The notes under the pieces were generated by a model. The model had not been told where the DNA came from, made no database searches, and saw only the letters and a program-made list of their open reading frames with translations. Made by a program: the position numbers and the translations under genes. Positions 29,545 to 38,414 of a stretch of 64,000 nt of DNA are shown here, in pieces; the first letter of the stretch is position 1; each line of letters begins with the position of its first letter. Source of the stretch: Ferrigenium straubiae (GTDB lineage Bacteria; Pseudomonadota; Gammaproteobacteria; Burkholderiales; Gallionellaceae); the NCBI GenBank assembly GCA_019449655.1, contig JAHQXD010000001.1, positions 124,001 through 188,000 on the forward strand. Reading direction: 5' to 3'.

Positions 29545-31923
29545 ATGTTGCAAAAATTCAAGGTTGGTTTTGTTCTGCTGGCAGCATTGTTCCTGTCCGG
29601 TTGCGCCTCGGATCTGTTGGGGAAAAAAGGCGGGGCGATGACGGCGGCGCGCTACGGAGACCTCGAGAAGCATGCCCTCGAGGATGTTCCGGACATAACC
29701 AAGAGCAAGACGGTCAAGCTGTTCCCGCTGTGTGCTGCTTATGTGAAGCTGAAAAAGTACAACAAGCTGTTTCCCTGTCTCGACCAGATGGAGATCAACG
29801 TAAAGAACGGCGACACCAACATGACCGACATCGAGCAGATGGAGAAGGACAGCCCGTTCATGATGGGGCTGGCGAAGATGGGGTCGGGAATGTCGGGTGT
29901 GAGCCTGGAGCAGGATGTGACGCCAATGCTTTATATCATGCGTGCCGAGGCCTATATGGACATCGGGGAATACGGCAAGGCGATCGAGGATGCCAAGAGG
30001 GGAATCGCGGCCAAGCCCAAGGACTGGAATCAGGAGAAGTGGCATGAGATCAATACGCTCGGGCCGTTGATGCTGGCGCATGCATTGAGCGGCGAACGGG
30101 AGAAAGCCCTTGCGTACGCCAAACAAATGGAAGCGATCAGCACCTCCTATCCTTACGGCCTCCTGGCCATCGACAAGCATGTCTGGCTGGCCAAGACCTA
30201 TGTGTCCCTGGGCGACTACCAGCGCGCCCTGCATTTCATGGAAATCCAGGAGGGTGCGTTTGATTTGTTTGCGCGGGGTGTTGCCGATATGGTGGCGGGT
30301 TCGAAGGCGGGTGAGAGCATGTGGGAATTCCAGACATTGCCCGCCGATTTCCTGCGCTACAAGTGCCAGTTCGAAGTGGGCAAGATCAAGGAGGCCAAGG
30401 TGGGTTACGACGACCTGCTGAAGAAATCGAAAATTCGCGACAACGGCGACATCTACTGGCTGATCCTGTATGACCGTGGCCGCATCGCGGAGAAGGAAGG
30501 CGACCTGAAGGGCGCGGTCGGTTATTACCGCCAGGCGGTGGACGTGATCGAACAGCAGCGTTCCACCATCAACACCGAGACCAGCAAGATCGGTTTCGTC
30601 GGCGACAAGCAGGCGGTGTACCGGCAACTGGTCGCCGCGCTCTTCGCCGACCGGCAATATGACGCGGCCTTCGAATATGTCGAGCGTTCCAAATCGCGCG
30701 CCTTGGTGGACATGCTCGCCGCGAAGCAGGACTTTGCCGTGGCGAGCGGCGATCCCGACAAGGTTAAGAACCTGCTGGCGATGGCCAACACTGCCGAAGC
30801 GGAGGCGATGACGCAGGGCGGCGCCGCGGAAAAACCCCAGACCCGCAGCCTGGTCGTCAGCGCGCGGCAGCAACTGGGCAGCGAATCGCCCGAGCTGGCC
30901 TCGCTGGTCAACGTTTCCTCCCTGGCGACCGCGGAAATCCAGGCGTTGATCCCGCCGGACGAAGTGCTGGTCGAGTATTACTACAATGCGCCCGACCTCA
31001 TCGCCTTCGTCCTTACCGCCAAGGGGCTGAGCGCCGTCCGGCTCGACGGCAGCGGCCTGCTGGATAACGTCCGCCAGTACCGCAAACAACTCGAAAGCGC
31101 CAACTCCAGGGGCTACCTCGAACTGTCCAAGCGCCTCTACGACCAGCTGGTACGCCCCGTCACCGCCCAAATCGATGCCGAAAAACTCATCGTTGTTGCG
31201 CATGGCCCGCTGCATTACCTGCCGTTCAATGCCCTGCACGATGGACGAGGCTATCTGATCGAACGCTACAGCCTGCGGATGCTGCCCAGCGCGAGCGTCC
31301 TCAAATACCTGCGCGCCAAACCGGTGGCCAAGCCGGGCGACATTCTCGCCTTCGGCAATCCCGACCTCGGCAACCCCAAGTTTGACCTTGCCTACGCCCA
31401 GGCCGAAGCCATTGCCGTCACCAAGAACCGCCCGCAATCCAAGGTGCTGCTGCGCAAGGCTGCGAATGAGGCCGCCTTCCGACAATACGGCAGCGAATTC
31501 CGTTACCTGCACTTCGCCACCCACGGGGAATTCAATGCCGATGCTCCGCTCAAATCCGCCCTGCTGTTGTCCAGGGATGCGCAGAACGATGGCATGCTGA
31601 CCGTGGACAAGCTCTACTCACTCAAGCTGGATGCCGACCTGGTTACCCTCAGCGCCTGCGAGACGGGGCTGGGCAAGATCGCCAACGGCGACGACGTGGT
31701 GGGGCTGACGCGCGGCTTCCTCTATGCAGGCACGTCGACCATCGTCGCCAGCCTGTGGCAAGTGGACGACCAGGCGACTTCGTATCTGATGACGAGGTTC
31801 TACGATAATCTCAAGGGTGGGGATAAACGCGAAGCGCTGCGTCAGGCCCAGCTGGATACCCGGAAGAAGTATGCCCATCCTTATTACTGGGCGGCGTTCC
31901 AGCTCACCGGGAATGCGATTTAG
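29545..31923 (+). CDS. TPR-CHAT lipoprotein 2
   Basis: The 792-residue paralogue of the preceding protein has lipobox LFLSGC (Cys20), TPR-like helices (about 40-400, with ITEYGKAIEDAK-type units and GDLKGAVGYYRQAVDVIEQQ), a short linker and a CHAT domain with His660 (HFATHGEFN) and Cys705 (LSACETGLG). The pair is strongly alike in the region before the linker and across the CHAT domain but diverges in the N-terminal TPRs, as expected if each recognises a different partner. ATG 29545 is preferred to ATG 29506 because CAGGGAGC precedes it and it gives a proper lipoprotein signal. Confidence 0.9.
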   Translation: MLQKFKVGFVLLAALFLSGCASDLLGKKGGAMTAARYGDLEKHALEDVPDITKSKTVKLFPLCAAYVKLKKYNKLFPCLDQMEINVKNGDTNMTDIEQMEKDSPFMMGLAKMGSGMSGVSLEQDVTPMLYIMRAEAYMDIGEYGKAIEDAKRGIAAKPKDWNQEKWHEINTLGPLMLAHALSGEREKALAYAKQMEAISTSYPYGLLAIDKHVWLAKTYVSLGDYQRALHFMEIQEGAFDLFARGVADMVAGSKAGESMWEFQTLPADFLRYKCQFEVGKIKEAKVGYDDLLKKSKIRDNGDIYWLILYDRGRIAEKEGDLKGAVGYYRQAVDVIEQQRSTINTETSKIGFVGDKQAVYRQLVAALFADRQYDAAFEYVERSKSRALVDMLAAKQDFAVASGDPDKVKNLLAMANTAEAEAMTQGGAAEKPQTRSLVVSARQQLGSESPELASLVNVSSLATAEIQALIPPDEVLVEYYYNAPDLIAFVLTAKGLSAVRLDGSGLLDNVRQYRKQLESANSRGYLELSKRLYDQLVRPVTAQIDAEKLIVVAHGPLHYLPFNALHDGRGYLIERYSLRMLPSASVLKYLRAKPVAKPGDILAFGNPDLGNPKFDLAYAQAEAIAVTKNRPQSKVLLRKAANEAAFRQYGSEFRYLHFATHGEFNADAPLKSALLLSRDAQNDGMLTVDKLYSLKLDADLVTLSACETGLGKIANGDDVVGLTRGFLYAGTSTIVASLWQVDDQATSYLMTRFYDNLKGGDKREALRQAQLDTRKKYAHPYYWAAFQLTGNAI

Positions 31924-31966
31924 ACGCTGACGCCGGGTTGAATTATCTGGAAACTGGAAGATCGAT

Positions 31967-33601
31967 ATGAAAAATTGGTGGCTCGGCTTTTTGATGGTTT
32001 TGGGGTCGATTGCGTCCGGCGCGGCGCGCGCGGAAATCCATGCGCTGATCATGACGATAGGTGATTACCAGGCCGGGATCCCCAGCCTGAAAGGCGTCAT
32101 GTACGACCGCGAAAGCGCCCGCTCGATAGCGCATCTGCTGGGTGTCAAGGACGAGAATATCTTGCAGTTCCATGACGAGCAATTGACCCTGAAAGGGATG
32201 CAGCAGGCTTTCGACGAACTGGACAAGCGCGTTGCCGTGGGCGATAAGGTGTTCATTTATTACTCCGGCCATGGGAGCAGGCAACGGGTCAACGATCCGG
32301 AAGAACGGTGCGCCGAGTCTCTGGTGGCCGCGAACGGGTATGGCCTGACCGATGCGGAAATGGAGGCGCGCCTCAAACAGCTTGCCAAGCGGGCGCAAAA
32401 AATCATCGCCATGTTCGATTCCTGCCATTCGGGCGGGGCAACGGTGCGCGGTATGAATAATGGAGCGTTCGCGCCGAAGTTCTGGAGCAAAGGGGGGGAG
32501 GAAACCTGCGAGAAGCCGGTGAACATCATCACCCGCAACCTTGGCCTGGCTGCGCGCACCGTGGGGAGCGGGAGCAATAACTATGTTTATATTGCCGCGG
32601 CGAAAGACAACGAAATCTCCCTGGATCAGCCGGGCAAGGGCGGGGTCGCCACCCAGGCGTGGCTGGCCTGCATGTCCGGCGGGGCGGTGGACAGGGATGG
32701 GAGCGGCGGGCTGACCGTCGAGGAAATCCGCAGTTGCGCACAGGAAAAAATCGACGCCCAGTTGAGAGATGTGGCGGGCTTCCTGCCGCACCACATCAAC
32801 GTGACCGGCAATTCAAATTTGGTGATGACGCTGGCGGCCGATAGCCCGGGCGAGCCCGTGGTAACGGCGGCCCCAGCCCCAGTTCCAGCCCCAGTTCCAG
32901 CTCCAGTTCCAGTTCCAGTTCCAGTTCCAGTTCCAGTTCCAGTTCCAGTTCCAGTTCCAGCCCCGGTCTTGGCACCGGCTCCTCCAGTGCCGGCCCATCA
33001 GGAGCAAGCTGTCCAGGCACAACCGGCCCCGCAGCCTGTCACGCAAACCCCCGCGGTTGAATTGGTTCCCCCAGCGACCTTCCGGGATATTTTCAACGGA
33101 CGCGACGATCTCCGGACGGTGGAAGTCATGCTGGCCCGGAGCAAGCTCAAAATCGGCAAGGATAAGTTGAGCTTCAGCATCCGCTCCAGCCATGCGGGGT
33201 ATCTGTACCTGCTGATGGCGGGCTCCGACGGCAAGACCTTCGATCTTCTTTTCCCGAACAAGCTGGACAACAATAATTTCATCCAGGCGGGCCAGCTTCT
33301 GCAACTGCCACGCACCACATGGGAAGTCACCACCCAGGGTCCGCGCGGGAAAGACCACATCCTTGTCATTGTCGCCGATGCGCCGCGCGATCTGGCCAGG
33401 CTTCCGGTGGCGAATGCCGGGCCGTTCTCCGTGGTGGAGGCCACCAGCAGCGGCAAGCGCGGCATCCAGCTGGTGACTGACTCGCCCACACCCGCCTTGC
33501 GGGATGAATGCGCCACGCCGAAACAGCGCACCCTCGCGGTCAACCGGGTCTGTTCGGATGCCTACGGCGCGGCGCTGACAACGGTGGAGGAAGTGGAATA
33601 G
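31967..33601 (+). CDS. Exported caspase with EF-hand loop, Pro-Val linker and DUF4384
   Basis: The 544-residue protein has a signal peptide (cleavage near ARA-EI), a metacaspase-like domain (about 24-290) with His102 (YYSGHGSR) and Cys153 (FDSCHSGG), and inside it a canonical EF-hand calcium loop at residues 242-253 (DRDGSGGLTVEE). A Pro/Val/Ala linker (about 300-345) encoded by a hexanucleotide repeat leads to a DUF4384 domain (about 365-480; LSFSIRSSHAGYLYLLMAG, then LLFPN and LQLP). The sequence around both catalytic residues differs from the two other caspases here, so this one belongs to a separate subgroup. Calcium activation, known for some metacaspases, is an inference from the EF loop. 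Confidence 0.9.
   Translation: MKNWWLGFLMVLGSIASGAARAEIHALIMTIGDYQAGIPSLKGVMYDRESARSIAHLLGVKDENILQFHDEQLTLKGMQQAFDELDKRVAVGDKVFIYYSGHGSRQRVNDPEERCAESLVAANGYGLTDAEMEARLKQLAKRAQKIIAMFDSCHSGGATVRGMNNGAFAPKFWSKGGEETCEKPVNIITRNLGLAARTVGSGSNNYVYIAAAKDNEISLDQPGKGGVATQAWLACMSGGAVDRDGSGGLTVEEIRSCAQEKIDAQLRDVAGFLPHHINVTGNSNLVMTLAADSPGEPVVTAAPAPVPAPVPAPVPVPVPVPVPVPVPVPVPAPVLAPAPPVPAHQEQAVQAQPAPQPVTQTPAVELVPPATFRDIFNGRDDLRTVEVMLARSKLKIGKDKLSFSIRSSHAGYLYLLMAGSDGKTFDLLFPNKLDNNNFIQAGQLLQLPRTTWEVTTQGPRGKDHILVIVADAPRDLARLPVANAGPFSVVEATSSGKRGIQLVTDSPTPALRDECATPKQRTLAVNRVCSDAYGAALTTVEEVE
32875..32960 (+). repeat. CCAGTT hexanucleotide tandem repeat in caspase linker
   Basis: A run of CCAGTT units, slightly degenerate at the left end (CCAGCC, CCAGCT), encodes the Pro-Val linker of the caspase. 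The unit is a multiple of three, so copy-number change by slippage would lengthen or shorten the linker without breaking the frame. Confidence 0.9.
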
Positions 33602-33605
33602 CCAT

Positions 33606-36041
33606 ATGGAAAGCGGCATGAATAAGTTGTTTGGCACCCCTGCGCTGCTGCTCACAGTACTGTTGTCGATGAGTTACACGGCATTGGCCACGGAGAAGGG
33701 CCGCAACCTTTCCGTCAAGCAGGTAAATGTCGCAGCAAGCGAGCAGCGCATTGCGCTGGTGATCGGCAACAGCGCCTATCGCAGCGGGGCGCTGCGCAAT
33801 CCGGTCAACGATGCCAAGGATGTCGCGGCAAAATTGCGCAAGCAGGGGTTCACGGTGATCGAGCGGAACAACCTGCAAACCAGACAAATCGGCCGCATGC
33901 TGAGCGAATTCCGGTCAAGACTTGCTCCGGGTGCGGTAGCTCTCGTGTTCTATGCCGGGCATGGACTCCAGATCAAGGGGGAAAATTACCTGCCCGCCGT
34001 GGATGCCGAGATTGGCGCCGAGGAGGATGTGCCCAACCAGAGCCTTTCCGTGCGACAGATCATGGACGTTCTGGATACTGCCAAGACCCGCCTCAATCTG
34101 GTGTTTCTGGATGCCTGCCGCAACAACCCTTATTCGCGCAGCTTCCGCTCGGCTGCCGGAGACGGCCTAGCGCGCATCAGTGCGCCTTCCGGTACATTGA
34201 TTTCCTATGCCACCCGTCCGGGAAGCGTGGCGGCGGATGGCGACGGGCGCAATGGCCTGTACACCAGCAAACTGCTCAAACAAATGGACAGCCCCCTGCA
34301 GATCGAACTTGCTCTCAAGCGCGTCGTCACCGAAGTCAAGAACGCCTCGCAAGGCCGTCAGGAACCATGGATGGAAGGCAGTATCGAGGGCGATTTCTGC
34401 TTCGCCGGATGCGACGCAGGGGGGGCGGCGCAGCTTGCCATGCACAAGATTGAAGCACCGCTCGGTCGCGAGCAGGAAACAGGGCAGCAAGGTAGCGTTG
34501 CTGGTGGAGCACCCGGTAGCGTTGGTGTCGTATCGAGGGCGGCCGGAACCGAAGTGTGGGTGGATGACAACAAGATTGGGGAAACACGCGCCAGCGGCGA
34601 AATGCTTGTATCCAACCTCGATAGCGGCCGCCATCGCGTCCTCGCGCGCAAGGACAGCCGGATTTGGGAACAGACTATCGAAGTGTCTCCCGGAAGCAAA
34701 ACAACCGTGGCCATCGCCATAGAGCCTTCTATGCCCGGTATGGGCGCCGCATTGCTGTCTGAAGTCGTTGCGAGCGTCGATAAAAATTACGTCACCCAAC
34801 CCGATCTGGGGCGATTCCTGCTTGGTGCCCTGCACGGGATCGAGAAGACTGTACCGAGCGGTACGGTCAGCATCTCGCAGACCAATGATGGAGCGGCACT
34901 TGCTTATGTAGCGCCTAATAATGCCCCAACCAGAGTGGTGCTTGCCTCTCCAAAAACTTTGGGGGATTTGCAGAAAGAGATTATTTTCAGCGCGAGTCTG
35001 GCACGCGAGATTGTGCCCGGCCTCGACCAGACAAAACTGGAAGAGGCAATGCTCGGTGCGGGCCTTGCGAATCTTGACCCGCATTCGGATTTTCTCAATT
35101 CGGAGCAGTTCCAGGAGCTTAAGACAGCTTCCAGCGGGACTTTTGGTGGTATTGGTATTGAGGTTGGAATCAAGGAAGACGAGCTGACGGTGGTGACCCC
35201 TATCGAGGGTGCCCCGGCGGAGCGGGCAGGAATACAAACGCGCGACCGCATTGTCGCAATCAATGGCGCCGATACCAAGGGCACCAAGCTTGCAGACGTG
35301 GTCAGGCAAATGCGCGGATTCCCGGCGACACAGGTTACGTTGAGTGTGATGCGCGAAGGCTGGACCTCGCCGCGAGACTTCGTGATCACGCGTGAGATCA
35401 TCCGCCTCCAGTCAGTGCGCAGCCGCGACATCGAACCGGGAATCAGCTATATATCAATTCGCCAATTCCAGCAGGGCACTCCGGATGCGTTGCAGGCGGT
35501 GCTTGATAAATGGCAGGGCGGCTCTTTGGGAGTGATTGCCCTGCGAGGAATCATCCTCGATCTCCGAAACAATTCAGGCGGCCTGCTCAATGCCGTGGTT
35601 GAGGTCGCGGGTAAATTTTTGGATGATGGGCGGCTTGTTGTTACCACGGAAGGCAGATCCCCCGGAAGCCAAATGCGCCTGACAGCCAGCGGGAAAAAGA
35701 GGTATGTCGATATTCCGATGGTGGTTCTGGTGAACGAAGGCAGTGCCGCAGGCGCTGAAATCCTCGCTGGGGCGCTCCAGGACTCAAACCGCGCAATCGT
35801 CGTCGGCAACCGGACTTTCGGCAAGGGATCGATCCAGGCGATTATTGCCCTCTCTGGAGGGGCTGCTGTCAAATTGAGCACGGCGGTTTACCGGACGCCG
35901 AGCGGCCGGATTATCGACGGGCAAGGAATTGAACCCAATGTTCTGGTGCCCATGCCATCATCGGATGCGGCAGATCCTGCCAAGGATATACAGCTGCAGC
36001 GGGCGCTGGCCCAACTAAGGGTGGTGATGGAGAAGAGATAG
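33606..36041 (+). CDS. Exported caspase-PEGA-PDZ-S41 protease fusion
   Basis: The 811-residue protein joins two proteases. After a signal peptide comes a caspase domain (about 45-265) with His119 (VFYAGHGLQ) and Cys171 (FLDACRNNPY), a PEGA-like beta domain (about 306-373; EVWVDDNKIGETRASGE), a PDZ domain (about 507-590; GIGIEVGIKEDELTVVTPIE and GDRIVAING-like RDRIVAING) and an S41 C-terminal-processing peptidase core (about 610-790) with Ser713 (VNEGSAAGAE) and Lys740 (RTFGKGSIQ), the family's Ser-Lys dyad. Start is ATG 33606, but ATG 33618 (MNKLFGTPALLL) gives a cleaner signal peptide. The caspase part resembles that of the 23909 gene. Confidence 0.9.
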   Translation: MESGMNKLFGTPALLLTVLLSMSYTALATEKGRNLSVKQVNVAASEQRIALVIGNSAYRSGALRNPVNDAKDVAAKLRKQGFTVIERNNLQTRQIGRMLSEFRSRLAPGAVALVFYAGHGLQIKGENYLPAVDAEIGAEEDVPNQSLSVRQIMDVLDTAKTRLNLVFLDACRNNPYSRSFRSAAGDGLARISAPSGTLISYATRPGSVAADGDGRNGLYTSKLLKQMDSPLQIELALKRVVTEVKNASQGRQEPWMEGSIEGDFCFAGCDAGGAAQLAMHKIEAPLGREQETGQQGSVAGGAPGSVGVVSRAAGTEVWVDDNKIGETRASGEMLVSNLDSGRHRVLARKDSRIWEQTIEVSPGSKTTVAIAIEPSMPGMGAALLSEVVASVDKNYVTQPDLGRFLLGALHGIEKTVPSGTVSISQTNDGAALAYVAPNNAPTRVVLASPKTLGDLQKEIIFSASLAREIVPGLDQTKLEEAMLGAGLANLDPHSDFLNSEQFQELKTASSGTFGGIGIEVGIKEDELTVVTPIEGAPAERAGIQTRDRIVAINGADTKGTKLADVVRQMRGFPATQVTLSVMREGWTSPRDFVITREIIRLQSVRSRDIEPGISYISIRQFQQGTPDALQAVLDKWQGGSLGVIALRGIILDLRNNSGGLLNAVVEVAGKFLDDGRLVVTTEGRSPGSQMRLTASGKKRYVDIPMVVLVNEGSAAGAEILAGALQDSNRAIVVGNRTFGKGSIQAIIALSGGAAVKLSTAVYRTPSGRIIDGQGIEPNVLVPMPSSDAADPAKDIQLQRALAQLRVVMEKR

Positions 36042-36101
36042 GCCAGCCTGCGAAGCCATCGTAGGCAGGAGTGGTGAATTTCGCTTATTGTCGCACCTGT
36101 T

Positions 36102-36130
36102 TTGGACATTGCTTTCAACTTGGGTAAAAC
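36102..36130 (+). promoter_or_regulatory. Candidate promoter before the ATPase-like gene
   Basis: TTGGAC (36102-36107), exactly 17 bases and TAAAAC (36125-36130) lie 29 bases before ATG 36159. A transcription start near 36137 would make the MlaF/MlaD-like part independent of the caspase block. Both boxes are imperfect. Confidence 0.4.
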
Positions 36131-36158
36131 TCAACAAGGCAAAATTTCTTTGGGAAAA

Positions 36159-36680
36159 ATGGAAACGTTGCGAGTAGAAAGTCAGAAAAGAGCCCCGCCG
36201 GTTTTTCAGGCGGGTGGCCACTATCGCATCGGGAGCAGCACTGAAGCCGATATGCTCGCTCTGTCCGCCTTTCCGGCGACGGTGCGGGTCGATCGCGACG
36301 GCGGACTGATGAGCCACTTGAGCGTGTGGAAAAACCTGATCCTGCCGCTGGAATACCGCGCGCGGGATGTCGAGCATGCCGCGGAGGATGCCGCACTGCT
36401 ATTCGTGCTGTGCGGCGAAGACGAGGCGAACCTGCCGCGCTTGATGGGCAGTTACCCGGACGCCTTGTCCCTGTACGAGAGACGGCTGGCGGGATTCGTG
36501 CGGGCGTTGTTGCTGGAGCCGGGGGTGCTGGTGCTGGATGATGTATTCGACGGCCTTACGGCAGCAGAGAAGGAGAAGGCTGCGCGGTGGCCGGAAGTGT
36601 TCCGCCTGCGCTTTCCGTTCCGGGTTTTGTTGTATCGCGCTCAGGAAGAGGCATTGAACGATACGGAGCGCGCCGCATGA
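36159..36680 (+). CDS. Degenerate MlaF-like ABC ATPase lacking Walker A
   Basis: The 173-residue product resembles the second half of an MlaF-type ABC ATPase. Recognisable parts are the Q-loop/helical region GLMSHLSVWKNLILPLEYR, a decayed signature (YPDALSLYERRLAGFVRALL in place of LSGGMRRR), and Walker B VLVLDDVFDGL with Asp replacing the catalytic Glu. No GxxGxGK[ST] loop is present anywhere in the frame. It is thus unlikely to hydrolyse ATP. ATG 36159 is chosen; a longer frame begins at TTG 36102 inside the candidate promoter. It couples to the MlaD-like gene through an ATGA overlap, so it is retained rather than simply decaying. Confidence 0.7.
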   Translation: METLRVESQKRAPPVFQAGGHYRIGSSTEADMLALSAFPATVRVDRDGGLMSHLSVWKNLILPLEYRARDVEHAAEDAALLFVLCGEDEANLPRLMGSYPDALSLYERRLAGFVRALLLEPGVLVLDDVFDGLTAAEKEKAARWPEVFRLRFPFRVLLYRAQEEALNDTERAA

Positions 36681-37618
36681 AAACCGGCCTGGAGCAGTTT
36701 GCGGAACCCGGAAATGCCGAATCCCGGGCGCGCGAGCGCAGGGTGAGATGGTTCGTCGCCGGGGCGGTGTTGATCGCGATGGCCGCAATAATCTTCATGT
36801 CGGTGCAGAAGGGCCTGTTCCAGCGCACCACTCAATTGCATTTCTTCGCGGACAGCGCGAAGGGCATGGTGCCGGGCATGGCGGTCAAGCTCAACGGGTT
36901 CAAGGTCGGCACGCTGGGCAAGCTGGTGATGGATGCGGACGGGCGGGTGAGCATGGTGCTGCGGGTGAGCGACGAATATGTGCACCTGATCCATAAGGAC
37001 GCGAGGGCGCGCTGGGCCAAGGAAGACCTGATCGGCGAGAGCGTGATCGAGATATTGTCCGGTTCGGAAAATGCACCTGTCGTGGAAAACAACGCGGTGA
37101 TCGGCTTCGAGCGCGCGCGCGATATCGGCGAGGAGATCGGCAGGCTGGCCAACCAGTTGCAGCCCATCCTGGCGGACGTGAAAAATATCACGGCTTACGT
37201 CGACAACCCCGACGGCGACCTGAAGAAAACCGTCCGGGAATTGAAGCGCGCCAGCACCGCGCTCGCGGATGCCGGGGAAGACGTGAGCGACACGACGCGG
37301 CGCAACAAGCAGCAGATCCAGTCGGCCATCACCAATGCGTCGAACGCGCTGGCCACGCTGAACACCGAACTGCCGCGCCTGATCGGACGCATGGATACCA
37401 GCCTGCGTCATGTCGAGGGAGCAACCGCCGACGTGCACGCAATCACCGGCAAGCTGGCGGAGGACTTGCCCCCGGCAGTCAGCGAGGGGCGCGAAACGCT
37501 GCAGGATACCCATGACGTGGTGAATGCCGTCAAGGGCAGCTGGCCGGTGCGCAATCTGCTGCCGCCCCAGGAAGAACGTTCCTTGCCTCTGGATAGCCAT
37601 GTCCCGAACAATCCCTGA
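36677..37618 (+). CDS. MlaD-family MCE protein
   Basis: The 313-residue protein has one transmembrane helix (about residues 25-44, WFVAGAVLIAMAAIIFMSV) and an MCE domain (about 50-125; LHFFADSAKGMVPGMAVKLN, GFKVGTLGKL). A long C-terminal helical region with repeated Asn/Thr/Leu heptad-like pattern (about 165-290) follows, as in MCE proteins that form a periplasmic needle. It should present lipid from the outer membrane to an MlaE permease; the likely permease is at 23004. ATG 36677 overlaps the previous stop (ATGA). An in-frame upstream ATG at 36587 lies in the ATPase-like gene. Confidence 0.88.
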   Translation: MKTGLEQFAEPGNAESRARERRVRWFVAGAVLIAMAAIIFMSVQKGLFQRTTQLHFFADSAKGMVPGMAVKLNGFKVGTLGKLVMDADGRVSMVLRVSDEYVHLIHKDARARWAKEDLIGESVIEILSGSENAPVVENNAVIGFERARDIGEEIGRLANQLQPILADVKNITAYVDNPDGDLKKTVRELKRASTALADAGEDVSDTTRRNKQQIQSAITNASNALATLNTELPRLIGRMDTSLRHVEGATADVHAITGKLAEDLPPAVSEGRETLQDTHDVVNAVKGSWPVRNLLPPQEERSLPLDSHVPNNP

Positions 37619-38414
37619 TTTTTGCCGGCTGGCGCTGCTCATCGTTCTATCCGGATGTGCATCGGCGCCGGATACCCGGAGCGCCCGGCACAAGCAGGCG
37701 CTGGAGTGGGCATCCCAGGGCGAGAGGGCTTATCTCAACGGGAACATGGAGCAATCCGGCCGGTATTATGAAAAGGCCCTGCAGCTCAACACCGGTATCG
37801 AGAATGGAAGCGGCATCGCGGCGAACCTGCTGAGCCTCGCACAGCTGCATCTCGAGCGCGGCGAATACGACCGGGCAGGGGCGAAGCTGCAACTCATCCT
37901 GGACAACAGGGATCATTTGTTTGCGGCCGATGCGAGGGCCGATGCTGCGGCGCGCTCCGCCCAAGTGGCGCTGCTGTCGAAGCAGCCCGGCAAGGCAGCC
38001 GAGTCGGCGCAACAGGCGCAGGCCCTTTGCAAGGCTGCCGCTTGCGCGCTGGAAGCGGCAATCACCAATCTTCAGGCACGCGCCGCTTTCGCGCTCGGAC
38101 AGACCCAGGCAAGCGCCGATCTGGCGAGCCGCGCCGCGGACATCGCCGATAAAACGCAACAGCCTGTCGAACTGGCAAACGCAAAAAGATTGCTCGGCGA
38201 AATGCGGCTGCACCTGGGCGCCGCGGCAGAAGCCATGCCCCTGCTCGAGAACGCGCTGTTGCTGGACAAGCAGCTCGGCCTGCCGAAGAAGATCGCCGCA
38301 GACCTGCATCTGCTGGCAGATACGCAAGACATGCTGGGGCGGCGCGTAGAGGCGGAATCGTACCGCGGCCGGGAGCGCGCGATCCGTTCGGCGCTAGAGA
38401 AAAAGGCGCCATGA
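37599..38414 (+). CDS. TPR lipoprotein
   Basis: The 271-residue protein has a lipoprotein signal (LLIVLSGC, Cys20) and about five tetratricopeptide-like helix pairs (for example ALEWASQGERAYLNGNMEQS and ANLLSLAQLHLERGEYDRAG). It overlaps the MCE gene by 20 bases and its stop overlaps the CHASE2 cyclase start (ATGA), so it belongs to this transcription unit. It occupies the place of the auxiliary lipoprotein in other MCE operons, but it is a TPR protein and not a PqiC/MlaB type. A scaffold role at the outer membrane is inference. Confidence 0.8.
   Translation: MSRTIPDFCRLALLIVLSGCASAPDTRSARHKQALEWASQGERAYLNGNMEQSGRYYEKALQLNTGIENGSGIAANLLSLAQLHLERGEYDRAGAKLQLILDNRDHLFAADARADAAARSAQVALLSKQPGKAAESAQQAQALCKAAACALEAAITNLQARAAFALGQTQASADLASRAADIADKTQQPVELANAKRLLGEMRLHLGAAAEAMPLLENALLLDKQLGLPKKIAADLHLLADTQDMLGRRVEAESYRGRERAIRSALEKKAP

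Noticed and set aside
29539..31524. Minus-strand open frame of 661 codons opposite the second CHAT gene
   Set aside because: It begins and ends inside the CHAT gene and lacks any signature.
27157..31923. Type III-E CRISPR (Craspase) components
   Set aside because: TPR-CHAT proteins occur there, but no gRAMP/Cas7-11, Cas1 or array is present, and these proteins are exported lipoproteins.
32875..32960. CRISPR-like array
   Set aside because: The units are six bases with no spacers and lie inside a coding frame; it is a simple tandem repeat.
36102..36158. TTG start for the ATPase-like gene
   Set aside because: The 19 added residues are not conserved in style, and the stretch holds a plausible promoter; ATG 36159 is preferred.
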